A stretch of 64,000 nt of DNA from an uncultured Collinsella sp. (GTDB lineage: Bacteria > Actinomycetota > Coriobacteriia > Coriobacteriales > Coriobacteriaceae), in NCBI GenBank assembly GCA_902493125.1, contig CABUOF010000001.1, positions 1 through 64,000 on the forward strand. Direction: 5' to 3'. This document shows positions 1-8,859 of this stretch, in pieces. The notes beneath the pieces are model-generated. The model saw only the letters and a program-made list of their open reading frames with translations, ran no database searches and had not been told where the DNA came from. Position 1 is the stretch's first letter, and each line of letters begins with the position of its first letter. The position numbers were made by a program, and so were the translations under genes.

Positions 1-11
1 GTTCAACGGCA

Positions 12-47
12 GGCCCCGCCGACCGATTGCAAGCGGTCGGCGGGGCC
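12..47 (+). terminator. Strong hairpin, probable terminator of an off-window gene
   Basis: A perfect 14-bp stem (arm GGCCCCGCCGACCG at 12-25, its complement at 34-47) closes an 8-nt loop. No clear T-run follows. It sits at the window edge, so the gene it would terminate is not visible. Confidence 0.5.
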
Positions 48-86
48 ATTGTGGCTCTTGACAGCGGATTGGGTCATATGAGCGAA

Positions 87-272
87 AGCCCGCCAGAGCG
101 AGCAAGGTGACGCGAAGCGAGGCGGCATTGACCTTCTGGTCATGCCGCCGAAGCTGAACGTCAGATTGCCGCTCTGGCGGGCTTGCAGCGTCGACCGGTC
201 CGCCGTTCGTTAGAACGGCGGAACCAAAGGCGCAGCGTCAAGTGGTTACGGCGTTTGGTAAAACGCCGTAAC
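87..272. repeat. Composite hairpin element, copy 1
   Basis: A three-tier foldback. The outer stem is 14 perfect pairs (87-100 with 170-183), the inner stem 8 pairs (121-128 with 142-149), and the tip is GACC-TTCT-GGTC. Between the stems lie loop sequences CAAGGTGACGCGAAGCGA (left) and GAAGCTGAACGTCAGATTG (right), which contain a further complementary TGACG/CGTCA pair. Two tail hairpins follow (197-225 and 245-272), each preceded by a CAGCGTC-containing linker. The last hairpin touches the stop codon of the minus-strand esterase gene. A second copy with the same loops but different stems lies at 44280-44418. Strand and function are unknown; it could be a structured RNA or a repetitive DNA element. 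Confidence 0.6.
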
Positions 273-1174
273 TAAAACCCGTGGCGCTCGAGGAAGCGGA
301 AGGCCAGGCGGATCCAGGGACGGACGGAAACCTGCTTGTCCTCGTTGTCGACCGCGGTGTTGGCGTTGCCGAGCGAAAGGCCGTGACCACCTTGGTCAAA
401 GACGTGCATCTCGCAAGGGACGCCCTCCTCTGCCATGCGTTGGGCAAACGGATAGACCTGCGCGATCGGCGCCGTTTTGTCGTCGGACACGCCCCACACA
501 AAGGTCGGCGGCATCTGACGCGAAACATGCGTGGTGGGGCAGATGTCGGCCAAATGCTCGTCAGTTGCCTCGCCACCCGTCACCATCGACAGGTAGTCGT
601 TGAGCAAATCGCGCCCCGTCTTGCCGCCCGTCTTGGGCACACGCAAGTCAATGCGCGGATCGCGCGTCTGCATGTCGCGCACATAGGCAAAGTCGAGCAA
701 TGGATAGCCCAGCACCACGGCATCGGGACGGATGTCGTCCGGACGCGCCCCGGCAAGTGCCGCAAAGGGGCCGGTCTTCCACTGTGTTGCCAGCGAGGCG
801 CAAATCATGCCGCCAGCAGAAAAGCCCACGACGCACACGCGCTTAGGATCGACATGCCACTCGTCGGCGTTGACGCGCACCGTGGCGACCATCTTGGCAA
901 GATCTGCCTGGGGGTGCGGAAAGCTCACGTCACCTGTAGAACTCGTGACATAGTTGAGCACAAAGGCCTGGTAACCGTGATCCAAAAACGCAAACGCCAC
1001 AGGATCCTGCTCATGCGGAGCGATATGCGTAAACGCACCTCCGCCACAGATAATCACCGCGGGGCGGCGGCCATTCGGTTTATCGGGCAACGGCTCGGCA
1101 CCCAAATACGTAAACGTCGCCGGATAATCCTCGGTCGGCTCCTCGCCCCACAGCGCATGGTTCTCGACAATCAT
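272..1174 (-). CDS. Alpha/beta-hydrolase, esterase/lipase-like
   Basis: A 300-residue cytoplasmic hydrolase of the acetyl-esterase / BD-FAE type. Visible are an oxyanion-hole segment IICGGGAF, the nucleophile elbow GFSAGG (Ser), an acid region GVSDDKTAP and a C-terminal catalytic His in DQGGHG, in the canonical order. The start at 1174 is chosen because GAAGGGAGC lies just upstream; the frame stays open further upstream but has no ribosome site there. The substrate is not deducible; family members deacetylate sugars or cleave short acyl esters. The gene is single, divergent from the PTS EIIA gene, and its stop codon abuts a composite hairpin element. Confidence 0.85.
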   Translation of the reverse strand: MIVENHALWGEEPTEDYPATFTYLGAEPLPDKPNGRRPAVIICGGGAFTHIAPHEQDPVAFAFLDHGYQAFVLNYVTSSTGDVSFPHPQADLAKMVATVRVNADEWHVDPKRVCVVGFSAGGMICASLATQWKTGPFAALAGARPDDIRPDAVVLGYPLLDFAYVRDMQTRDPRIDLRVPKTGGKTGRDLLNDYLSMVTGGEATDEHLADICPTTHVSRQMPPTFVWGVSDDKTAPIAQVYPFAQRMAEEGVPCEMHVFDQGGHGLSLGNANTAVDNEDKQVSVRPWIRLAFRFLERHGF

Positions 1175-1336
1175 ATGTGCTCCCTTCGCGCAAATTATGC
1201 GCCCTTGTTTTTCGCCTTCAAGCGTACCCCACTTGAACCCGTGGCGCAGAAACACTCCGGCAATAAGTTTCCCTTCAACTGATATATCACATAATCCCAG
1301 TTCAGAGGTATCATTGAGCAGCGTAGAATAGGGGTG

Positions 1337-1365
1337 TTGACCAAGCCGCGAAACACATGTGAAAT
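1337..1365 (+). promoter_or_regulatory. Possible promoter and small inverted repeat ahead of crr
   Basis: TTGACC (1337-1342), a 17-nt spacer and TGAAAT (1360-1365) make a weak sigma70-like promoter. GAAACA...TGTTTC flank its -10 region as a short inverted repeat that could bind a regulator. This is inference from spacing only. Confidence 0.3.
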
Positions 1366-1417
1366 GTTTCCGGCAAACCAAACGCGCGATATGCGCCTAT
1401 TTAAGTTGGAGGCAACT

Positions 1418-1981
1418 ATGGGTCTGCTCGATTCGCTTAAGTCCACCTTCACCTCGACCGGCGAGGCGTCCGTTCCGCCCGCAGCAAGCTTCGCTACCCG
1501 CGAAGGCGTCATCTACGCCCCCGTCAACGGCGTGCTCGTCAACCTGGACGAGGTTCCCGACGAGACGATCGCCTCGGGCATGCTTGGCCAGGGCTATGGC
1601 ATCGAGCCCATCACCGACACCATCTATGCGCCTGCCAACGGCCGCATCGGCGCCACCACTGTCACCAACCACTCCATTGGCATGATCACCGAGGACGGTC
1701 TTCGCGTGTTCATCCATGTCGGCCTGGGCACCGTGGAAATGAACGGCAAGGGTTTTGCCCGCTTTGTCGAGATGGGCGATGTGGTCAAGGCAGGCCAGCC
1801 GCTCATCAGCTTCGACCGCGAGGCCATTAAGGCCGCCGGCCACGAGGACATCGTGACCGTCATCGTCTCCGAGCTCGACCGTCTTAAGAGCATCGACCAT
1901 GTCGGCGAGTCCGGAACGCTTATCGGCGGCAACCCTCTCGTCAAGCTGGGCGACCCGCTGCTGGTGGCCAAGACCAAGTAG
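1418..1981 (+). CDS. crr: PTS EIIA component, glucose (Crr) type
   Basis: A 187-residue single-domain EIIA that receives phosphate from HPr on a histidine and passes it to an EIIB. The family block is clear: NHSIGMITEDG, then FIHVGLGTVEMNGKGF with the active-site His, followed by the V.AGQPLISFD strand. The start has TTGGAGG upstream. It is a free-standing gene. The EIIBC at 18807-20207 has no EIIA domain, so this protein is a plausible phosphodonor for it. In this phylum a free Crr could also have a signalling role; nothing in the sequence decides that. Confidence 0.9.
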   Translation: MGLLDSLKSTFTSTGEASVPPAASFATREGVIYAPVNGVLVNLDEVPDETIASGMLGQGYGIEPITDTIYAPANGRIGATTVTNHSIGMITEDGLRVFIHVGLGTVEMNGKGFARFVEMGDVVKAGQPLISFDREAIKAAGHEDIVTVIVSELDRLKSIDHVGESGTLIGGNPLVKLGDPLLVAKTK

Positions 1982-2018
1982 CCAAGTCCCGCGCCACACA
2001 GCCAAAAGGCACCACGCC

Positions 2019-2053
2019 AAGCGCCCGCGACCATTTGCCGCGGGCGCTTTTCG
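2019..2053 (+). terminator. Rho-independent terminator of crr
   Basis: AGCGCCCGCG pairs with CGCGGGCGCT across a short loop and is followed by TTTTCGTTT, 40 nt after the crr stop codon. Confidence 0.85.
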
Positions 2054-2161
2054 TTTGAAAAACCATCCCGCCAATGCCTTATCTGTATAGCCCAAATGAA
2101 CCGAGCTGCTAGAATATCGAACTGTATGGATAACTATCATTCAACCGTTATGGGAGGATAC

Positions 2162-3565
2162 GTGAACCGCACCAAAATCGCGCAGCTCTATGCCGATGCC
2201 GAGTCGCTCGGCGGCCAGACCGTCACCATCGCCGGCTGGGTCAAGTCCGTCCGCGACATGAAGAACTTTGGCTTTGTTACGCTCAACGACGGCAGCTGCT
2301 TCCGCGACCTGCAGGTCGTCATGAACCGCGAGGCACTCGACAACTACGACGAGATCGCCCACCAAAACGTCTCGGCCGCACTCATCTGCACCGGCACCGT
2401 CAAGCTGACCCCCGATGCGCCCCAGCCTTTCGAGCTTTCTGCCACTTCCATCGAGGTCGAGGGCACGAGCGCCCCGGACTACCCGCTGCAGAAGAAGCGC
2501 GCAACCGTCGAGTTCCTGCGTACCCAGCAGCACCTGCGCCCGCGTACTAACCTGTTCCGCGCCGTGTTCCGCATCCGCTCTGTCGCGGCTGCCGCCATCC
2601 ACCGCTTCTTCCAGGAGCAGGGCTTTGTCTACGTCAACACCCCCATCATCACCACGAGTGACTGCGAGGGCGCCGGCGAGATGTTCCGCGTGACCACGCT
2701 CGATCCCAAAAATCCGCCCCTCACCGAGTCCGGCGAGGTCGACTGGAGCCAGGACTTCTTTGGCAAGCACGCGAGCCTCACCGTGTCCGGCCAGCTCAAT
2801 GCCGAGAACTTTGCCATGGCCTTTGGCGACGTGTACACCTTTGGCCCCACCTTCCGCGCCGAAAACTCCAACACCACGCGCCACGCCGCCGAGTTTTGGA
2901 TGATTGAGCCCGAGATGGCCTTTGCCGACCTTAACGACTACATGGATAACGCCGAGGCCATGCTCAAGTACGTCCTTAAGGACGTTATGGCCACCTGTCC
3001 CGACGAGCTCAACATGCTCAACAAGTTTGTGGACAAGGGCCTGATCGAGCGCCTGGACCACGTCGCCAACTCCGACTTTGCCCGCGTCACCTATACCGAG
3101 GCCGTCGAAATCCTGGAGCAGGCCGTCGCCGCCGGCCACAAGTTTGACTATCCCGTGAGCTGGGGCATCGACCTGCAAACCGAGCACGAGCGTTTCCTGA
3201 CCGAGGAGCACTTTAAGCGCCCGACCTTCGTGACCGACTACCCGGCAGAGATCAAGGCCTTCTACATGCGCATGAACGACGACGGTAAGACCGTCGCCGC
3301 CGCCGACTGCCTGGTGCCGGGCATCGGCGAGATCATCGGTGGCTCCCAGCGCGAGGAGCGCCTGGATCTGCTCGAGGCCCGCATCAAGAACCTGGGTATG
3401 AATCCCGAGCAGTACAAGTACTACCTTGACCTGCGCCGCTACGGTTCCTGCAAGCACGCCGGCTACGGTCTGGGCTTCGAGCGCTTGGTGATGTACCTCA
3501 CCGGCGTGGGCAACATCCGCGACGTCCTGCCGCACCCGCGCACCGTGGGCAACGCCGACTTCTAA
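2162..3565 (+). CDS. asnS: Asparaginyl-tRNA synthetase
   Basis: A 467-residue class IIb synthetase that charges tRNA-Asn. The N-terminal OB fold (about 15-115, starting [15 protein letters not shown]) binds the anticodon. The catalytic domain carries motif 2 ([21 protein letters not shown]) and motif 3 ([13 protein letters not shown]) with the invariant arginine, ending RTVGNADF. I place the start at GTG 2162, directly after GGGAGGATAC. In-frame ATGs upstream (2096, 2150) either lack a ribosome site or overlap it, and the GTG gives the usual family length. The presence of AsnRS implies direct Asn charging; asnB at 54.6 kb supplies the asparagine. Confidence 0.97.
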   Translation: MNRTKIAQLYADAESLGGQTVTIAGWVKSVRDMKNFGFVTLNDGSCFRDLQVVMNREALDNYDEIAHQNVSAALICTGTVKLTPDAPQPFELSATSIEVEGTSAPDYPLQKKRATVEFLRTQQHLRPRTNLFRAVFRIRSVAAAAIHRFFQEQGFVYVNTPIITTSDCEGAGEMFRVTTLDPKNPPLTESGEVDWSQDFFGKHASLTVSGQLNAENFAMAFGDVYTFGPTFRAENSNTTRHAAEFWMIEPEMAFADLNDYMDNAEAMLKYVLKDVMATCPDELNMLNKFVDKGLIERLDHVANSDFARVTYTEAVEILEQAVAAGHKFDYPVSWGIDLQTEHERFLTEEHFKRPTFVTDYPAEIKAFYMRMNDDGKTVAAADCLVPGIGEIIGGSQREERLDLLEARIKNLGMNPEQYKYYLDLRRYGSCKHAGYGLGFERLVMYLTGVGNIRDVLPHPRTVGNADF

Positions 3566-3612
3566 TCGTCGGACGCCAGCTCGCGTCGCCACACGCAAAC
3601 GCTCATCGCACA

Positions 3613-3648
3613 AGCGTCTCTCGACATCGGTCGAGAGACGCTTTTTTT
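3613..3648 (+). terminator. Rho-independent terminator of asnS
   Basis: AGCGTCTCTCGAC pairs with the complementary GTCGAGAGACGCT across a tiny loop and is followed by seven T residues. Confidence 0.95.
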
Positions 3649-3824
3649 CAACAGCATCCGTCAAGCCTTTGGCAAGGTTTTGGTCAGTTGAGCAGGGCTG
3701 TTGAAAACTCGAACCGCCGTTTGCCGACGACTACCGACCGCCCAGAGCGCCCTGCGCCCCTGGGAAAACCCCGCGTCCTAGGCTCCATACCGTTGCCACC
3801 CAAAACGGAAAGGACGTGGGCACC

Positions 3825-4610
3825 ATGACCGAAACCGCTGTTGAAACTTATGACACCACGACTAGAGGCGCCGCCTCTATGGCAGCTTATCGCGCCGTTC
3901 GTATCCTGCAACTATTAAGCGAGAACACCGGCGAGGACAAGGCCATGCTTTCCGATGAGTTGATCCGGCGCCTCACCCATCCCGACGACCCCGCCCGCAT
4001 GCCCATCTCGGCGGCGCGGCGCAGCATCTACACCGCCATCTCCGCACTTCGCCATGCCGGATACGAAATTGAGTACAAGCGCGGCGTGGGGTATCGGCTC
4101 TTGACCCGTCCGCTCACCGACGAAGAGATCATCCGGCTCCACGGTATGGTCATGCGCAACCGCTCTACGCCCATCGCCATTCGAAAAAGCATGGCGCAGC
4201 ACTTGGTCGCCATGGCGAGCGCCGACGTTCGCGGCTACCTCGATGCACCCGAGCCCGCTCCAAGTGCCGGCAGCAAATCCACCAAGGCCAGGCGCACGCC
4301 CGTCAAGCGCATCGACACCTGCGAGCTCATCGAGCAGGCCATCGACCACGGAACCACGGTGAGTTTTGATATTTCGAGCGTCACGGCACGTGGCGAAACC
4401 GAGGTAGCACGGATGACACTCCGCCCCTTTGCCATCAAGCAGCGAGACGGCATCTCGTATTTGCTGGGAACGGTCTATGACGTCCGAGGCGCCGATGACA
4501 CGCTGCGTACCGTAGAGATCGGGCGCATGAGAAACGTCACCACGCGTCTCCTCGATGGCAAGAAGCTCTTCGCCGCCCTCGACGAGGAGGACGACGCCTC
4601 TGCCGCATAA
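3825..4610 (+). CDS. HTH transcriptional regulator with WYL-like domain
   Basis: 261 residues. The N-terminal half (about 20-100) looks like a winged helix: ARRSIYTAISALRHAGYEIEYKRGVGYRLL is close to DeoR/WYL-family HTH domains. The C-terminal half has LRPFAIKQRDGISYLLGTVYD, resembling a WYL ligand-sensing domain, though not with the exact W-Y-L triplet. ATG 3825 is preferred over GTG 3816 because GGAAAGGA sits at proper spacing only for the ATG. It lies just upstream of and co-directional with the ABC importer, so it may control it, but a separate promoter follows at 4680. Confidence 0.75.
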   Translation: MTETAVETYDTTTRGAASMAAYRAVRILQLLSENTGEDKAMLSDELIRRLTHPDDPARMPISAARRSIYTAISALRHAGYEIEYKRGVGYRLLTRPLTDEEIIRLHGMVMRNRSTPIAIRKSMAQHLVAMASADVRGYLDAPEPAPSAGSKSTKARRTPVKRIDTCELIEQAIDHGTTVSFDISSVTARGETEVARMTLRPFAIKQRDGISYLLGTVYDVRGADDTLRTVEIGRMRNVTTRLLDGKKLFAALDEEDDASAA

Positions 4611-4679
4611 GAACCTCCGCCGTCCATTCGACTACCCGTACCGCCCATCCGGTTCTGTATTAAAAAACCCGCCAGGTTA

Positions 4680-4707
4680 TTGTAAAAATGGACATCCGCG
4701 CTACTAT
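4680..4707 (+). promoter_or_regulatory. Probable promoter of the ABC importer
   Basis: TTGTAA (4680-4685), a 16-nt spacer and TACTAT (4702-4707) lie 64 nt before the lipoprotein start. A small inverted repeat TGCACT...AGTGCA (4717-4735) falls in the leader and could be an operator or mRNA hairpin. Confidence 0.45.
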
Positions 4708-4770
4708 AGTTCCACTTGCACTTTGTTTGAGTGCAGTGTTTCCAGCCATTTCTATACTGGGGGTAACGAT

Positions 4771-5751
4771 ATGAAGGACATCACCATCAGCCGCAGGAGC
4801 CTTCTGGTCTCTGCCGGCCTGCTCGCGCTCGCTCCGCTCGCCGGATGCGGCGGCAACTCTGGTTCCGGCTCTGCTGCCGCCGGTTCCGACTACACCATCG
4901 GCGTTCTGCAGCTCACCGAGCACTCCGCACTCGACGCCGCCAACGACGGCTTTGTCAAGGCCATCAAGAAGAGCGGCCTTAAGGTCAAGATCGACCAGAA
5001 GAACGCCCAGAACGACCAGTCCACGTGTAAGTCCATCGCCGACAAGTTCGTGGGCGATGGCGTCGACCTGATCTATGCCATCGCCACGCCCGCCGCGCAG
5101 GCTGCCGCCGGCGCCACGGCCGACATCCCCATCGTGGGCTGCGCCATCACCGACTACGCCGCCTCGGGCCTGGTCCAGGACAACGACAAGCCCGGCACCA
5201 ACGTCACGGGCGCCTCCGACCTCACCCCGGTCGCCGAGCAGCTCGAGATGATGCAGAAGGTCCTGCCCGACGTTAAGAAGGTCGGCTTGCTCTACTGCAC
5301 CGCCGAGTCCAACTCCGACGTCCAGATCAAGGCCGCCAAGAAGGAACTCGACAAGCTGGGCCTGGAGTACACTGACTTCACCGTCTCGAGCTCCAATGAG
5401 ATCCAGTCCGTCGTCGAGTCCGCCGTGGGCAAGGTCGACGCGCTGTACTCCCCCACCGATAACACCATCGCCGCGGGCGCCTCGCAGGTGGGCCAGATCT
5501 GCAAGGAGAACAAGCTTCCCTTCGTGACCGGCGAGGAGGGCATGTGCAAGGCCGGTGGCCTGTTCACCCTCTCCATCAACTACGAGGACCTGGGCTACGC
5601 CGCGGGCGAGATGGCCGTCAAGATTCTGAAGGGCGAGGCCAAGCCCGAGGATATGCCGATCAAGCACCTCTCGAGCAAGGACCTGGTCGTCGTCAAGAAC
5701 GACGAAATGGCCGAGGCCCTGGGCATCGACCTTTCCGCCCTGGACGCGTAA
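4771..5751 (+). CDS. ABC-transporter substrate-binding lipoprotein (TrpX/ABC_sub_bind type)
   Basis: A 326-residue surface lipoprotein. The signal peptide (positive SRR, hydrophobic LLVSAGLLALAPLAG) ends in the lipobox LAGC, then a Gly/Ser-rich linker. The mature part has the family pattern: YTIGVLQLTEHSALDAANDGF, DQSTCKSIADKFVGDGVDLIYAIATPAAQ and PIVGCAITDY, typical of proteins annotated TrpX or ABC_sub_bind. Its permease and ATPase follow downstream. Related Firmicute systems are assigned to aromatic amino acids, but no T-box or Trp leader is visible, so the substrate stays open. Confidence 0.88.
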   Translation: MKDITISRRSLLVSAGLLALAPLAGCGGNSGSGSAAAGSDYTIGVLQLTEHSALDAANDGFVKAIKKSGLKVKIDQKNAQNDQSTCKSIADKFVGDGVDLIYAIATPAAQAAAGATADIPIVGCAITDYAASGLVQDNDKPGTNVTGASDLTPVAEQLEMMQKVLPDVKKVGLLYCTAESNSDVQIKAAKKELDKLGLEYTDFTVSSSNEIQSVVESAVGKVDALYSPTDNTIAAGASQVGQICKENKLPFVTGEEGMCKAGGLFTLSINYEDLGYAAGEMAVKILKGEAKPEDMPIKHLSSKDLVVVKNDEMAEALGIDLSALDA

Positions 5752-5820
5752 TGCCATACGCGGCATGCGTCTAGAGCCCGTGCTCGCGCTTTAGCCGCGT
5801 TATTCAATATCTGAGCCACA

Positions 5821-5850
5821 GGGGCGGGCGCTGTAGACCGGCGTCCGCCC
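5821..5850 (+). terminator. Intercistronic hairpin
   Basis: GGCGGGCGC pairs with GGCGTCCGCC between the lipoprotein gene and its permease, with only a weak T-rich tail (TGCTTGTTTC). It may partly terminate, so that more binding protein is made than permease, or protect the upstream mRNA. Confidence 0.5.
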
Positions 5851-5954
5851 TGCTTGTTTCAGGTAAAACAAAACGTCTGTCCGTAACTCTTCTATGCATT
5901 GTTACCGCTATTATGGAAAATCACGTGTCCACCCTATTCTAGGAGGTATGAAGC

Positions 5955-6878
5955 ATGCTCATTGCATTGCAGGGCGCCGTTTCGCAGGGCGTCCTCTGGG
6001 GCATTATGGTGCTTGGCGTGTTTATCACGTTCCGCCTGCTCGACATTCCCGATATGACCTGCGACGGCAGCTTTGCCCTCGGCGGCTGCGTCTGCGCTGT
6101 GCTCATCGTCAATAACAACGTCGACCCGCTGCTCGCCGTGCTGGCCGGCATGTGCGCCGGCGCCATCGCGGGCGCCGTCACGGGCATTTTGACCACCGTC
6201 TTTGAGATTCCTGCGATCCTCGCCGGAATCCTCACCCAGATCAGCCTGTGGTCCATCAACCTGCGCATCATGGGCAAGTCCAATACGCCCATTCTTGCCA
6301 AGGGCACCGTGTTCTCGGCCGTCAGCAATATGACCGGTCTGCCGCAGTCCCCCGTTGCCATCATCTTGGGCATCCTGCTCGCCGTGGCTATCGTTGCCAT
6401 CCTGTATTGGTTCTTTGGCACCGAGATCGGCTCGGCGCTGCGAGCCACCGGCAACAACGAGTACATGATCCGCGCTCTGGGCGTCAACACCAACTCCACC
6501 AAGATGATCGCCCTCGTGCTCTCCAACGCCCTCATCGGCCTTTCGGGCGCACTCATCTGCCAGAGCCAGAAGTATGCCGACATTGGCATGGGCACCGGCG
6601 CCATCGTTATCGGTCTTGCCGCCATTGTTATCGGCGAGGTGCTCGGCCGTCTGCTGCCCGGCGGCCTCACGCAGTTTAGCGTCCGTCTTGCCTCCGCCGT
6701 CTTTGGCTCCGTGGTGTACTTCCTTATCCGCGCCATCGTGCTGCAGTTGGGCATGGACGCCAACGACATGAAGCTGCTCTCCGCCGTGATCGTCGCCGTG
6801 GCCCTGTGCGTGCCCGTGGTTTGGGAGCGCTATAAGCTCCGCAGCTCCTACACGAAGGGGGATGAGGCAGATGCTTAA
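5955..6878 (+). CDS. ABC-transporter permease (TrpY-like)
   Basis: A 307-residue polytopic membrane protein of the branched-chain-type permease superfamily. It begins LIALQGAVSQGVLWGIMVLGVFITFRLL and has about eight hydrophobic segments plus the coupling-loop region GSALRATGNNEYMIRALGVN typical of this family. ATG 5955 has AGGAGG at good spacing. It overlaps the ATPase gene at its 3' end, so the two are translated together, and it forms the membrane channel for the lipoprotein at 4771. Confidence 0.9.
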   Translation: MLIALQGAVSQGVLWGIMVLGVFITFRLLDIPDMTCDGSFALGGCVCAVLIVNNNVDPLLAVLAGMCAGAIAGAVTGILTTVFEIPAILAGILTQISLWSINLRIMGKSNTPILAKGTVFSAVSNMTGLPQSPVAIILGILLAVAIVAILYWFFGTEIGSALRATGNNEYMIRALGVNTNSTKMIALVLSNALIGLSGALICQSQKYADIGMGTGAIVIGLAAIVIGEVLGRLLPGGLTQFSVRLASAVFGSVVYFLIRAIVLQLGMDANDMKLLSAVIVAVALCVPVVWERYKLRSSYTKGDEADA

Positions 6879-7665
6879 GCTCTCGCACGTCAAAAAGACC
6901 TTTAACAAGGGCACCGTCACCGAGAAGCGCGCGCTCACCGGCGTCGACCTCACCCTGAATGACAGCGACTTTGTAACCGTGATTGGCGGCAACGGCGCCG
7001 GCAAGTCCACGCTGCTCAACATGATCGCCGGCGTATATCCGCTCGATTCGGGCGTTATCGAGCTCGACGGCAACGATATCTCGCGTCTGAGCGAGTCGCA
7101 GCGTGCCAAGTACCTGGGCCGCGTGTTCCAGGACCCCATGCGCGGCACCGCAGCCGACATGCAGATTGCCGAGAACCTGGCCCTCGCCAAGCGTCGCGGC
7201 CAGCGTCGCGGCCTTTCGTGGGGCGTCACCAAGGCCGAGAAAGATGAGTACGTTGAGCTGCTCAAGCGCCTGGACCTTGGTCTGGACACGCGTCTCAACG
7301 CCAAGGTCGGCCTGCTCTCGGGCGGACAGCGCCAGGCACTCACCCTGTTGATGGCCACGCTCACCAGGCCGCGCCTGCTGCTGCTCGACGAGCACACCGC
7401 GGCCCTCGACCCCAAGACGGCCTCTAAGGTGCTCAACCTGACCGAGGAGATCGTCGACGAGAACCACCTGACCACGCTCATGGTCACGCACAACATGAAC
7501 GACGCCATCCGTCTGGGCAACCGTCTGATCATGATGCACGAAGGCCACGTGATCTACGACGTGGCGGGCGATGAGAAGAAGTCGCTCACCGTAGCCGACC
7601 TGCTGCAGAAATTCGAGGAGGTCTCGGGCGGCGAGCTCGCCAACGACCGCATGCTGCTAAGCTAA
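6871..7665 (+). CDS. ABC-transporter ATP-binding protein (TrpZ-like)
   Basis: A 264-residue cytoplasmic ATPase with all ABC signatures: Walker A GGNGAGKST (about residues 38-46), Q-loop FQDP, signature LSGGQRQ, Walker B LLLLDEHTAALDP and the H-loop VTHNM. It powers the permease encoded immediately upstream, with which it overlaps by a few bases. The start is ambiguous between ATG 6862 and ATG 6871; I chose 6871 because MLKLSHVKKTF is the usual N-terminus and 6862 is almost on top of its AAGGGGG site. A repeat-type hairpin begins right after the stop codon. Confidence 0.92.
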   Translation: MLKLSHVKKTFNKGTVTEKRALTGVDLTLNDSDFVTVIGGNGAGKSTLLNMIAGVYPLDSGVIELDGNDISRLSESQRAKYLGRVFQDPMRGTAADMQIAENLALAKRRGQRRGLSWGVTKAEKDEYVELLKRLDLGLDTRLNAKVGLLSGGQRQALTLLMATLTRPRLLLLDEHTAALDPKTASKVLNLTEEIVDENHLTTLMVTHNMNDAIRLGNRLIMMHEGHVIYDVAGDEKKSLTVADLLQKFEEVSGGELANDRMLLS

Positions 7666-7667
7666 AC

Positions 7668-7712
7668 CTACCAAAAAGGGACAGGTTTATTTTGGCAGGT
7701 TTTATCTGCGCA
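7668..7712. repeat. Stop-codon-abutting palindrome, copy 1 (GGGACAGG core)
   Basis: CCTACCAAAA pairs with TTTTGGCAGG around AGGGACAGGTTTA, then TTTTATCTG. About 45 nt closely match the reverse complement of 50129-50174 after rph. Both start at a stop codon and end in a T-rich tail, so they act as terminators at least in form. Confidence 0.65.
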
Positions 7713-7718
7713 AACGTC

Positions 7719-7758
7719 AAAACCGCCGCTAAGGGACAGGCGCCCTTGCGGCGGTTTT
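7719..7758 (+). terminator. Terminator downstream of the ABC importer
   Basis: AAAACCGCCGC (7719-7729) pairs with GCGGCGGTTTT (7748-7758); an inner AAGGG...CCCTT extends the stem. It contains the same GGGACAGG core as several other gene-end palindromes in the window. Confidence 0.75.
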
Positions 7759-7821
7759 CGCATATTATGTCGATAATCCAGCGTCAGCAGGAACTACTGG
7801 TTAAGGACTAAGGAAACTGCC

Positions 7822-7986
7822 ACGAGAAGCTCTCTTCCCCGTCTCGCCTTGACCGCCGCACTCCTTGCCGGCGTGCTCGCCGGCGCCCCAGCTTACGCCA
7901 CCGCGGCCACCCCATCTCAAGTTATCGGCCCGTCCGATGTGATCGGACGGGCTTCTTGGTGGGTATCATGGTTGGACGATCATTAG
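7822..7986 (+). pseudogene. Remnant of a secreted-protein gene (signal peptide only)
   Basis: An open frame without ATG/GTG/TTG start encodes TRSSLPRLALTAALLAG followed by VLAGAPAYATAATPSQ: basic start, long hydrophobic core and an AxA cleavage site (AYA). The first codon is ACG in the place expected for ATG, after a plausible AAGGAAACTGCC ribosome site. Only about 12 codons after the cleavage site the frame enters a terminator hairpin (7928-7957), then ends at TAG 7986. I read it as a gene that lost its body by internal deletion and its start by ATG-to-ACG change. No longer homologous remainder is visible. Confidence 0.45.
7928..7957 (+). terminator. Hairpin terminator after the signal-peptide remnant
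   Basis: GCCCGTCCGAT pairs perfectly with ATCGGACGGGC over a GTG loop, followed by TTCTT. Confidence 0.75.
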
Positions 7987-7999
7987 GAGGTTTCCCTAC

Positions 8000-8767
8000 A
8001 TGGAATTGTTTGAGCCAATTCTTCATTTCTTTGCACAACGATGGGTCCACAACATCATCTGGGCCGTCATCTTGGCGATAGGCACCGCCGTCGCCGCCAA
8101 GGTCGTATCCAAGACCCTGAACCATCTGCTTAACCGAGACGATAACCCGCTTCCGGCATCAAGTATCTTCATCAACATCGCGCGCGCCGTCATCTGGATG
8201 ATTGGCGGCAGCTTTATCCTCGACAACTGCTTTGGCATTAACGCAAACGCGCTCGTCGCCGCTCTTGGCGTCGGCGGCATCGCCATCTCGCTCGGCTTTC
8301 AGGACACGCTGTCAAACCTTATCGGCGGCATGCAAGTGACCTTTATGGGCATCATCAAACCCGGCGACAATATCGAGGTCGGCGGCGTATCCGGCGTGGT
8401 CCAAGACATCACTTGGCGTCATACAACGATTGAGGATGCCTGTGGACAGACCATCATTGTGCCCAACTCCAACATCTCCAAGAACACGCTCGTGCATTTG
8501 ATGCCCTTTGGACGCGTGGCCGTGCCCATTGCCGTAAAGGACACGTCTAAGTGGGCTTCCCTTGACGTGCTGGCAGACGAGCTTACGAGCGCAACCAAAA
8601 CGGCCGTCTCGCCCATCTCGGGCTTTGACAAAGAGCCCTACGTGCTCTTTAGCGAAATCGGCGACTTTGGCATCAAAGGAAAGATCATCTTTATCGTCAG
8701 CGACGACAGCACCACTTTCACCGCTGCCGACGCCTGCATCCGCGCCATCGCCCCCATCATCGCCTAA
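8000..8767 (+). CDS. Small mechanosensitive ion channel (MscS family)
   Basis: 255 residues in the inner membrane. Hydrophobic segments lie at about 15-35, 60-80 and 85-110. The last holds the pore-lining pattern GVGGIAISLGFQDTLSNLIGG, followed by the beta domain KPGDNIEVGGVSGVVQDITWRH and IIVPNSNISKNTL, which are diagnostic for MscS. It is near E. coli MscS in size and opens under membrane tension to release solutes on hypo-osmotic shock. The start has AGGAGGTTT upstream. It is a single gene with its own terminators on both sides. Confidence 0.93.
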   Translation: MELFEPILHFFAQRWVHNIIWAVILAIGTAVAAKVVSKTLNHLLNRDDNPLPASSIFINIARAVIWMIGGSFILDNCFGINANALVAALGVGGIAISLGFQDTLSNLIGGMQVTFMGIIKPGDNIEVGGVSGVVQDITWRHTTIEDACGQTIIVPNSNISKNTLVHLMPFGRVAVPIAVKDTSKWASLDVLADELTSATKTAVSPISGFDKEPYVLFSEIGDFGIKGKIIFIVSDDSTTFTAADACIRAIAPIIA

Positions 8768-8805
8768 ACCACCGCAAAGGGGTCAGGCATCTTTGTAGTG
8801 GTTTT
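8766..8805 (+). terminator. Terminator of the MscS gene (repeat-type palindrome)
   Basis: AAACCACCGCAAAG pairs with CTTTGTAGTGGTTT (one mismatch, one wobble) around GGGTCAGGCAT, starting at the stop codon and ending TTTTC. Confidence 0.7.
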
Positions 8806-8859
8806 CATTCGTGGTACCATGGTTCATATAGTTGTTTAAACGACTAAGGGAGCAACATT

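Noticed and set aside
4680..4771. Search for a T-box or Trp attenuator ahead of the TrpX-like importer
   Set aside because: Only a small inverted repeat is present; the leader is about 60 nt, too short for a T-box.
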